Shown here in pieces: positions 1 through 4,757 of a stretch of DNA of 5,264 nucleotides (positions within the stretch are counted from its first letter, which is position 1; each line of letters begins with the position of its first letter). The position numbers and the translations under genes are program-made. The notes under the pieces are model-generated. The model saw nothing but the letters and a program-made list of their open reading frames with translations, did not search any database and had not been told where the DNA came from. The stretch comes from Burkholderiaceae bacterium (GTDB lineage Bacteria; Pseudomonadota; Gammaproteobacteria; Burkholderiales; Burkholderiaceae_D): NCBI GenBank assembly GCA_019752915.1, contig JAIELO010000402.1, forward strand, positions 1 to 5,264, in the 5' to 3' direction.

Positions 1-75
1 CTTGTTCTGCCTGCCTTTTTTTTAGGCGTGAAAAAAATACCGTTATAAATCAAGGTACTTACAGAGCAGGTACAT

Positions 76-114
76 CGTTGCGCACAATCTTATCCACATA
101 ATTTGTGCAGAACT
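76..114 (+). repeat. 39-bp direct repeat, copy 1, with DnaA-box-like core
   Basis: This is the first of three diverged direct repeats (76-114, 247-285, 385-423). Aligned without gaps, copies 1 and 2 agree at about 32 of 39 positions, and copies 1 and 3 at about 30 of 39. The shared parts are a TTGC near the left end, CACAA, a DnaA-like 9-mer at positions 15-23 of the unit, and GTGCAGAACT at the right end in copies 1 and 3. Copy 1 has the exact E. coli-type strong box TTATCCACA. Its right end extends into a perfect inverted repeat, GTGCAG (105-110) and CTGCAC (113-118) around AA. Confidence 0.75.
90..98 (+). promoter_or_regulatory. DnaA box, perfect consensus TTATCCACA
   Basis: TTATCCACA matches the strong (R1/R4-type) DnaA box of E. 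coli at all nine bases. It lies in 39-bp repeat copy 1. The match is seen directly; binding by DnaA is inferred from the motif and from the other boxes nearby. Confidence 0.6.
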
Positions 115-119
115 GCACT

Positions 120-128
120 TTATCCCCA
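120..128 (+). promoter_or_regulatory. Weak DnaA-box-like 9-mer TTATCCCCA
   Basis: TTATCCCCA differs from the DnaA consensus at one base, the seventh position, where C replaces A. It lies 21 bp after the perfect box on the same strand and outside the 39-bp repeats. On its own it would not be called. Confidence 0.3.
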
Positions 129-210
129 TGTAGGGGTAAAAGATGGCTGATTGATAAGGAATTTCCCCCATGGTTGGCCCAATGCCAGATTTTTGCGCAG
201 GAGAACTATA

Positions 211-224
211 TTGATTAAAATCAA
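211..224. promoter_or_regulatory. Perfect FNR/Anr-type binding dyad
   Basis: TTGATTAAAATCAA matches the FNR consensus TTGAT-N4-ATCAA at all ten fixed bases. It is also a 6+6 bp inverted repeat around AA. In proteobacteria this motif is bound by FNR/Anr-family oxygen sensors. No good -10 element stands at the standard class II distance on either side, and the exbB start is about 320 bp away, so the controlled promoter is unclear. A neighbouring gene left of the window is possible. Confidence 0.55.
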
Positions 225-231
225 CGAGTTA
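219..231 (+). promoter_or_regulatory. IHF consensus match
   Basis: AATCAACGAGTTA fits WATCAA-N4-TTR at every fixed base. It overlaps the right arm of the FNR-type dyad, so the two proteins would compete or this match is a by-product of the dyad. IHF bends DNA at many origins and DnaA-binding loci. Confidence 0.35.
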
Positions 232-246
232 ACCGGGCAGGCGCTG

Positions 247-285
247 CTTTGCTCACAATCTTATCAACAGAATATGGGCACAACT
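247..285 (+). repeat. 39-bp direct repeat, copy 2, with DnaA-box-like core
   Basis: Second copy of the unit, starting 171 bp after copy 1. It shares CACAATCTTATC exactly with copy 1. The 9-mer is TTATCAACA, one base from the consensus DnaA box, and the right end reads GGGCACAACT rather than GTGCAGAACT. It agrees with copy 3 at about 28 of 39 positions, making this the most divergent pair. Confidence 0.7.
261..269 (+). promoter_or_regulatory. DnaA-box-like 9-mer TTATCAACA
   Basis: One mismatch from TTATCCACA, at the sixth base, which is the degenerate position in the looser consensus TTWTNCACA; the A at base seven is kept. It sits at the same place within repeat copy 2 as the perfect box does in copy 1. 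Confidence 0.45.
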
Positions 286-296
286 TTTGCGTGATC

Positions 297-305
297 TGTG
301 GATAG
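297..305 (-). promoter_or_regulatory. DnaA-box-like 9-mer on the minus strand (CTATCCACA)
   Basis: The + strand reads TGTGGATAG, giving CTATCCACA on the minus strand, one mismatch from the consensus at the first base. It faces the box at 261-269 with 27 bp between them. Opposed DnaA boxes are a usual layout in origins and DnaA-binding loci. Confidence 0.45.
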
Positions 306-356
306 CCCTGACTGGTGCACTGCGCTATTTTTGAGCTTGCTATTTTTGTCCTTTTA

Positions 357-369
357 AATCAATGACTTG
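357..369 (+). promoter_or_regulatory. IHF consensus match
   Basis: AATCAATGACTTG fits WATCAA-N4-TTR at every fixed base. It forms part of a dyad ATCAA-TGAC-TTGAT (358-371), whose half sites are those of the FNR box in the opposite order. It lies between the second and third DnaA-box repeats, a sensible place for a DNA-bending protein. Confidence 0.4.
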
Positions 370-384
370 ATATGGCTTGCAGGA

Positions 385-423
385 CATTGCACACACAATT
401 GTCCACAGAAAATGTGCAGAACT
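385..423 (+). repeat. 39-bp direct repeat, copy 3, with DnaA-box-like core
   Basis: Third copy, starting 138 bp after copy 2. The 9-mer is TTGTCCACA, one base from the consensus DnaA box, and the right end GTGCAGAACT is identical to that of copy 1. The left half differs from copies 1 and 2 in a way that looks like a 2-bp insertion balanced by a 2-bp deletion, so unit length is preserved. It contains the palindrome ACAATTGT (395-402). Confidence 0.7.
399..407 (+). promoter_or_regulatory. DnaA-box-like 9-mer TTGTCCACA
   Basis: One mismatch from TTATCCACA, at the third base. It holds the same internal position in repeat copy 3 as the boxes in copies 1 and 2, which supports it being a retained site rather than a chance match. 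Confidence 0.45.
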
Positions 424-479
424 CCCCATTGGTGGAAAACTGCCTGAGCGGGGCATGAGCGCTGCCTGAGGGCTGCCAC

Positions 480-508
480 TTGCCGACAGCGTCCCAACAA
501 GATACATT
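480..508 (+). promoter_or_regulatory. Candidate sigma70 promoter for the exbB operon
   Basis: A -35-like TTGCCG (480-485) and a -10-like TACATT (503-508) are separated by exactly 17 bp; each matches the consensus at four of six bases. Transcription would start near 515, leaving a leader of about 29 nt that contains the exbB ribosome binding site AGGAG (533-537). An alternative with similar scores, TTGAGC (331-336) and TTAAAT (354-359), also has a 17-bp spacer but lies further upstream. Confidence 0.35.
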
Positions 509-543
509 GCGCCTTCGGATGTTCATCTCTTCAGGAGTTCGTT

Positions 544-1149
544 TTGCTCGCCATCTTACAAGCGGCCGGTTGGCCTATCTGGTTATTGCTGACCGCTTCG
601 ATCGTTGCCACCGCGCTCATCATCGAGCGCCTGATGTATCTGCGCCGTAGCAAGATCGTGCCGAAGAAGTTGCTCGACGATGTGGTGCTGGTGTATCGCA
701 ACGGTAAAGTCACGGACGACATTATTGACAAGCTGGAACAGAATTCGCCGCTGGGCGTGGTGTTTGCTGCCGCGCTGCGCAATATCGATTCGCCGCGCGA
801 GGTGATGCGCGCTTCCATCGAGGAAGCCGGCAGTGGCGTGGCGCATACGCTGGAGCGCTTCCTGACCACGCTGGGGACGATTGCCACGCTGGCGCCGTTG
901 ATGGGGCTGTTCGGCACGGTGGTCGGCATGATCGAAATTTTCGGTGCGCAAAATGCCACCGGTAACAATCCAGCCCAGCTGGCGCACGGCATTTCGGTGG
1001 CGCTGTATAACACCGGTTTCGGGCTGGCGATTGCCATGCCGGCGCTGGTGTTCTATCGCCACTTCCGCGCGCTGGTCGATAGTTTCGTCCACGAGATGGA
1101 ACAGCAGGCCGTGAAGTTTGTCGATATTGTGCACAGCAAGCGCAAATAA
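544..1149 (+). CDS. exbB: ExbB/TolQ/MotA-family proton channel protein, ExbB type
   Basis: Inner-membrane subunit of a proton-motive-force motor that, with ExbD, usually energises TonB-dependent outer-membrane transport. The 201-residue protein has three hydrophobic segments, at about 10-27, 106-133 and 147-171. The family signature lies in the second (TIATLAPLMGLFGTVVGMI, 112-130), and the third holds ALYNTGFGLAIAMPA. T125 and T157 fall where polar channel threonines are conserved in ExbB and TolQ. It is shorter than E. coli ExbB (244 residues), as is common in this subfamily. The start is TTG: AGGAG at 533-537 stands six bases before it, and the only nearby ATG (519) is out of frame. It is first in the operon, followed by exbD. 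TolQ is the alternative name, but no tolA, tolB or pal is nearby; the window also shows no tonB. Confidence 0.92.
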   Translation: MLAILQAAGWPIWLLLTASIVATALIIERLMYLRRSKIVPKKLLDDVVLVYRNGKVTDDIIDKLEQNSPLGVVFAAALRNIDSPREVMRASIEEAGSGVAHTLERFLTTLGTIATLAPLMGLFGTVVGMIEIFGAQNATGNNPAQLAHGISVALYNTGFGLAIAMPALVFYRHFRALVDSFVHEMEQQAVKFVDIVHSKRK

Positions 1150-1152
1150 GCC

Positions 1153-1185
1153 GCCGCAACTAAGCTGCAACCAAGCCGCAACCAA
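1153..1185 (+). repeat. Three tandem 11-bp repeats in the exbB-exbD gap
   Basis: The units read GCCGCAACTAA, GCTGCAACCAA and GCCGCAACCAA, back to back. They fill most of the 45-bp gap between exbB and exbD. The last unit ends inside the exbD ribosome binding site: AAGGA (1184-1188) begins with the final AA of the repeat. Copy-number change would alter the gene spacing without touching either coding frame. Confidence 0.8.
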
Positions 1186-1194
1186 GGACCACGC

Positions 1195-1632
1195 ATGAAT
1201 TTCCGCAAAGGCCAGCGCCGCGAAGATCCGGAGATCAATCTGATTCCGTTCATCGATGTGCTGCTGGTGATTCTGATCTTTCTGATGGTGTCCACCACCT
1301 ACAGCAAGTTCACCGAACTGCAGATTACCCTGCCGACCGCTGACGCGCAGCAGGCCGCTGAAAAATCGTTCGAGCTCAATGTGACGGTCGACGCCAAAGG
1401 AAACTACACCATCAATCAGCAGGCCGTGTCGTTCCGCGACGTGGCCGGACTGGCGCAATCGATGAAGAATGCGGCGGCGCAGGGCGGCGCGGCCGGACAG
1501 TCGCCGGTGGTGATCGTCAACGCCGACCAGTTCGCGATGCACCAGATGGTGATCAATGTGATGGAAGCGGCGCGCATTGCCGGCTACGAAAAACTGACCT
1601 TCGCGGCGCAAACGGGCGCGGCGACGAAGTAA
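1195..1632 (+). CDS. exbD: ExbD/TolR-family biopolymer transport protein, ExbD type
   Basis: Partner of ExbB in the proton-driven motor; it has a short cytoplasmic N-terminus, one membrane helix and a periplasmic domain. In the 145-residue protein the family signature EINLIPFIDVLLVILIFLMV spans 13-32. D21 sits where the single essential proton-carrying aspartate of ExbD/TolR lies (D25 in E. coli ExbD). The rest (about 40-145) is the periplasmic domain, containing the TLPTAD segment and a late VVIVNAD strand (104-110). Length is normal for the family. The ATG start has AAGGA (1184-1188) six bases upstream. The stop codon directly abuts the lpxK start, so the two are likely translationally coupled. 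TolR is the alternative name, disfavoured by context. Confidence 0.92.
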   Translation: MNFRKGQRREDPEINLIPFIDVLLVILIFLMVSTTYSKFTELQITLPTADAQQAAEKSFELNVTVDAKGNYTINQQAVSFRDVAGLAQSMKNAAAQGGAAGQSPVVIVNADQFAMHQMVINVMEAARIAGYEKLTFAAQTGAATK

Positions 1633-2748
1633 GTGCCGACCTCCGTGCAATCCTCTATGTCGGCGTCCGCGCCATCTTCCCCTCCTGCGCTGGAAGCGCG
1701 CCTGACGCGTGCCTGGCTGTCGCGCGGGCCGCTGGCCTGCGCCCTGTGGCCGTTGTCGCTGCTGTTTCGCGCGCTCAGCGGCGTGCGCGCCGCGCTGTAC
1801 CGCGCCGGGGTGCTGAAAGCGGGACGTTTGCCGGTGCCAGTGGTGGTGGTCGGGAATATTTTTATCGGCGGCACCGGCAAGACCCCGCTGACCATCTGGC
1901 TGGTGCAGGCTTTGCAGGCGGCCGGCATGCGCCCTGGGGTGATCTCGCGCGGCCATGGCAGCAAGGATACCGCGCCGCGACTGGTTGATGCGGCAGCGAC
2001 ACCTTCGCTGGTGGGCGATGAGCCATTGCTGATCTGGCAGCGTTGCGGCTGTCCCGTGATGGTGGGGCGCGACCGTGCGGCCACCGGTCAGGCGCTGCTG
2101 GCGCTGCATCCGGAACTGGACATCATTCTGACGGACGACGGCTTGCAGCATTACGCCTTGCAGCGTGATGTAGAGATCATTCTGTTCGATGGCCGCGGCG
2201 CCGGTAATGGCTGGCTGCTGCCGGCCGGACCACTGCGCGAACCGGTCAGCCGGCGCCGCGATTTCACGGTGATCAATGCGCCGCAACTGACGCCGGACTT
2301 GCTGGCGGGCGTTGGTGCAGGTAGGTCAGCCTCGCTGGCCGATACTTTCCAGATGACGCTGGCCGGCGAGTTTGCCGAACAGTTGTGCGACCGCCAGCAG
2401 CGCCGCAGCCTTGCTGCACTGGCCGCTGAACAGGCGGCCCGGCCGACCTTGCGGGTGGTGGCGGCCGCCGGGATCGGCAATCCGGGGCGCTTTTTCGCCA
2501 TGCTGACGGCGGCCGGATTGCGCGTGCAGGAACTGCCGCTACCCGATCATCACGATTTTCTCGACCGGCCGTTTGCGGCACTGGACGCCGATCTGATCTT
2601 GATGACGGAGAAGGATGCAGTAAAATGTGCGCAAATTGAAGAACTCAGAGATGATCCGCGTTTGTGGGTTGTCCCGGTTACGGCGCGCATCGACGCTGCG
2701 CTGGCCGCTCACATCGTGGAGAAATGTCGTGGACGCACGTTTGCTTGA
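1633..2748 (+). CDS. lpxK: Tetraacyldisaccharide 4'-kinase (lipid A biosynthesis)
   Basis: Transfers the gamma-phosphate of ATP to the 4' position of the tetraacyldisaccharide 1-phosphate precursor, forming lipid IVA at the inner face of the inner membrane. The hydrophobic N-terminal segment (about 34-60) fits the membrane-anchoring helix. The P-loop is [12 protein letters not shown] (74-85), followed by TDDGLQH (167-173), [19 protein letters not shown] (186-204), GIGNP (280-284), PDHHDF (304-309) and TEKDAVK (325-331), all typical of LpxK. At 371 residues it is longer than E. coli LpxK (328), mainly from extra N-terminal residues and Ala-rich linkers. The GTG start at 1633 follows the exbD stop with no gap and has only a weak ribosome binding site. 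GTG 1645 or ATG 1657 in the same frame are possible starts that would keep all motifs. The 3' end overlaps the next gene by 20 bp. Confidence 0.94.
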   Translation: MPTSVQSSMSASAPSSPPALEARLTRAWLSRGPLACALWPLSLLFRALSGVRAALYRAGVLKAGRLPVPVVVVGNIFIGGTGKTPLTIWLVQALQAAGMRPGVISRGHGSKDTAPRLVDAAATPSLVGDEPLLIWQRCGCPVMVGRDRAATGQALLALHPELDIILTDDGLQHYALQRDVEIILFDGRGAGNGWLLPAGPLREPVSRRRDFTVINAPQLTPDLLAGVGAGRSASLADTFQMTLAGEFAEQLCDRQQRRSLAALAAEQAARPTLRVVAAAGIGNPGRFFAMLTAAGLRVQELPLPDHHDFLDRPFAALDADLILMTEKDAVKCAQIEELRDDPRLWVVPVTARIDAALAAHIVEKCRGRTFA

Positions 2749-2905
2749 TATCCTGGTTTGCCCTGTCTGCAAGGGCCCGTTGGAGTACGATAAAAAAGCG
2801 CAGGAGATGATCTGCAAGGGCGACCGTCTGGCCTTCCCGATCCGCGATGGGATTCCCATCATGTGGGCCGACGAAGCGCGCACCCTGCAGGATAAGGCGG
2901 ATTAA
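2729..2905 (+). CDS. Trm112-like small protein, YcaR family
   Basis: A 58-residue protein opening (M)[17 protein letters not shown], a hallmark of bacterial Trm112/YcaR proteins. CPVC (11-14) and C29 could form part of a zinc site, but no fourth cysteine is present, so metal binding is uncertain. The segment [13 protein letters not shown] (34-46) is also typical of the family. Eukaryotic and archaeal Trm112 proteins activate methyltransferases; the role of the bacterial form in this cluster is not established. The GTG start at 2729 is chosen because GGAGA (2718-2722) stands six bases upstream and because it gives the usual family N-terminus. An in-frame ATG at 2627 would add 34 unrelated residues read from lpxK DNA. 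It overlaps lpxK by 20 bp and ends three bases before kdsB, so all three are probably cotranslated. Confidence 0.9.
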   Translation: MDARLLDILVCPVCKGPLEYDKKAQEMICKGDRLAFPIRDGIPIMWADEARTLQDKAD

Positions 2906-2908
2906 GCG

Positions 2909-3661
2909 GTGACGGCGCCGTTTATCGTCATCATTCCGGCGCGGCTGGCTTCGACCCGGCTGCCGAATAAACCGCTGGCCGATCTGGGCGGCAAACCGAT
3001 GGTGGTGCGGGTGGCCGAACGGGCTGCACTGGCTGGTGCCAGCCGCATCATCGTCGCCACCGACCACGCCGACATCCGCGCTGCCTGCGAACAGCATGGC
3101 GTGGAGGTGTGCATGACGCGCGCCGACCATCCTTCCGGTACCGACCGCATCGCCGAAGTGGCGCGCGCACTGGCGCTGCCGGCGGACGCGGTGGTGGTCA
3201 ATCTGCAGGGCGACGAGCCGTTGATCGACCCGGCGCTGCTGCAGGCGGCTGCGGCGCGCATCAACGCCGAGGTGCCGATGTCCACCTGCGCCCATCCGCT
3301 GCACGATGCGGCCGATGCCTTCAATCCGAATGTCGTGAAAGTGGTGCTCGACAAGGCTGGCCGTGCGCTGTACTTCTCGCGCGCCACCATTCCGTGGCAC
3401 CGCGACGGCTTCGCGCAGGAACGCAGCGCGCTGCCGGCCGGCTATGTGCCGCTGCGCCATATCGGCCTGTATGCCTACCGTAACGATTTCCTGCAAGCCT
3501 ATCCGGGCCTGGAAGTTTCCCCACTGGAATCTATCGAAGCGCTGGAGCAGTTGCGCGTGCTGTGGCACGGTTATCCGATTGCCGTCCACGTGACGGACTC
3601 GGCGCCTGCTGCCGGGGTCGATACGCCGGAAGATCTGGCGCGCGTGCGCCAGTTCTACTAA
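2909..3661 (+). CDS. kdsB: 3-deoxy-manno-octulosonate cytidylyltransferase (CMP-Kdo synthetase)
   Basis: Cytoplasmic enzyme that joins Kdo to CTP, giving CMP-Kdo and pyrophosphate; CMP-Kdo is the donor for the first inner-core sugars added to lipid A. The 250 residues compare with 248 in E. coli. The N-terminal nucleotide-binding signature is [15 protein letters not shown] (9-23). It is followed by DHPSGTDR (73-80), NLQGDEPLI (98-106), [12 protein letters not shown] (156-167), HIGLYAYR (184-191) and [10 protein letters not shown] (207-216). D102 and D238 (in GVDTPEDL) match the positions of the two metal-binding aspartates. It starts with GTG three bases after the previous stop, with AAGG (2894-2897) and the adjoining CGG as a loosely spaced ribosome binding site. 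It is probably the last gene of the operon, since a 251-bp gap with several dyads follows. Confidence 0.95.
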   Translation: MTAPFIVIIPARLASTRLPNKPLADLGGKPMVVRVAERAALAGASRIIVATDHADIRAACEQHGVEVCMTRADHPSGTDRIAEVARALALPADAVVVNLQGDEPLIDPALLQAAAARINAEVPMSTCAHPLHDAADAFNPNVVKVVLDKAGRALYFSRATIPWHRDGFAQERSALPAGYVPLRHIGLYAYRNDFLQAYPGLEVSPLESIEALEQLRVLWHGYPIAVHVTDSAPAAGVDTPEDLARVRQFY

Positions 3662-3674
3662 AAATCGTCGAAAC

Positions 3675-3695
3675 GGCTGACGGTTTGCGTCAGCC
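3675..3695 (+). other. Strong hairpin just after kdsB, without a T-run
   Basis: GGCTGACG (3675-3682) pairs perfectly with CGTCAGCC (3688-3695) around a five-base loop, 13 bp after the kdsB stop. The bases that follow (AGTCGTC) contain no T-run, so it does not qualify as a standard intrinsic terminator. It could protect the operon mRNA 3' end, help Rho-dependent termination, or act as a weak terminator. The dyad itself is certain; the role is not. Confidence 0.55.
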
Positions 3696-3700
3696 AGTCG

Positions 3701-3720
3701 TCAGTTGGAACTGATATAAC
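3701..3720 (+). promoter_or_regulatory. Operator-like dyad overlapping a possible extended -10 promoter
   Basis: TCAGTT (3701-3706) and AACTGA (3709-3714) form a perfect inverted repeat around GG. Its right end overlaps TGATATAAC (3712-3720), an extended -10 match (TG-N-TATAAC, five of six in the hexamer). No good -35 stands upstream, as is usual for extended -10 promoters. Transcription would start near 3727 and give adk a leader of roughly 185 nt. Confidence 0.3.
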
Positions 3721-3735
3721 CACGGACGGTGGTGC

Positions 3736-3754
3736 GATATTCATACGGAATATC
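3736..3754. promoter_or_regulatory. Perfect 7-bp inverted repeat in the adk leader
   Basis: GATATTC (3736-3742) and GAATATC (3748-3754) are perfect inverted copies around ATACG. Immediately upstream, CCAC (3720-3723) and GTGG (3729-3732) form a smaller dyad around a five-base loop. These could be protein-binding operators just after the possible start site at about 3727, or hairpins in the adk leader RNA. Confidence 0.4.
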
Positions 3755-3903
3755 TCTCTACCCCGAGGGATCGCCCCATAAGAGCGGTTTTAGCTGTCAC
3801 AAATTGGCGTAGAGACGGGGTTTTGTGGTAAGTTGCGTATCAAGATAGTCAGACTTGCAGCAGATCTACTGTTTCCACTTTACCCATCCCATATCTGTTT
3901 TAG

Positions 3904-4569
<666 letters not shown>

Positions 4570-4581
4570 GCGTTAAAGTAG

Positions 4582-4606
4582 AGCGGACCGAGTGTCCGCT
4601 TTTTTT
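4582..4606 (+). terminator. Intrinsic terminator of adk
   Basis: AGCGGAC (4582-4588) pairs perfectly with GTCCGCT (4594-4600) around a five-base loop, followed by a T-run ending at 4606. GCGT (4570-4573) and ACGC (4607-4610) can extend the pairing outward. It starts 12 bp after the adk stop, and it separates adk from hppA. Confidence 0.88.
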
Positions 4607-4757
4607 ACGCCCGCAGATTGCTCGGTGCTCTCCCGTTTTAAAGTTTTGCAGTTCGCAGGTTGGCAGGCCGCGTTGTTCTATCCGGACGACGTGAGTTTTC
4701 TAAGTGTGGTTTGTAGACTTAATCAAAAACAATAAGCAATAACAAAAAGGGGACACT

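Larger units (their letters stand above)
1..543. other. AT-rich intergenic region with an origin-like cluster of protein-binding motifs
   Basis: No credible coding region was found here on either strand; the few ATG-started frames close within about 15 codons, and no frame can be followed off the left edge with support. The stretch is visibly richer in A and T than the genes to its right. It contains three 39-bp direct repeats carrying DnaA-box-like 9-mers, two extra DnaA-like 9-mers, an FNR-type dyad, two IHF consensus matches and a candidate exbB promoter. Near the left edge, GCCT (13-16) and AGGC (24-27) flank a run of seven T, and AT-rich DNA continues to about base 55. That could serve as an unwinding element or simply be promoter DNA. 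The combination is typical of replication-control DNA, but the function is inferred only. Confidence 0.6.

Noticed and set aside
172..216. Short ATG-started frame of 14 codons
   Set aside because: Too short, no ribosome binding site, and it runs into the FNR-type dyad.
440..470. Direct repeat CTGCCTGAG (440-448 and 462-470)
   Set aside because: A single pair of 9-mers with no link to other motifs; probably chance or a local duplication.
519..521. ATG upstream of exbB as a possible start
   Set aside because: It is out of frame with exbB; the TTG at 544 is correctly spaced after AGGAG.
583..2286. A 567-codon open frame on the minus strand across exbB, exbD and lpxK
   Set aside because: It lies opposite three well-recognised genes, its product is rich in Arg, His and Gln with no domain I recognise, and it looks like a mirror frame of GC-rich codons.
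2627..2728. Upstream ATG that would lengthen the Trm112-like protein by 34 residues
   Set aside because: The added part is lpxK coding DNA read in another frame and has no family resemblance; the GTG at 2729 has a good ribosome binding site and gives the usual N-terminus.
2678..3589. A 303-codon open frame on the minus strand opposite kdsB
   Set aside because: Same mirror-frame character; kdsB on the other strand has all its family motifs.
3675..3695. Intrinsic terminator for kdsB
   Set aside because: The stem is strong but there is no T-run after it, so it is listed only as a hairpin.
4740..4757. A riboswitch or clear promoter in front of hppA
   Set aside because: No -35/-10 pair with acceptable match and spacing was found, and no known riboswitch core was recognised; only the ribosome binding site is clear.
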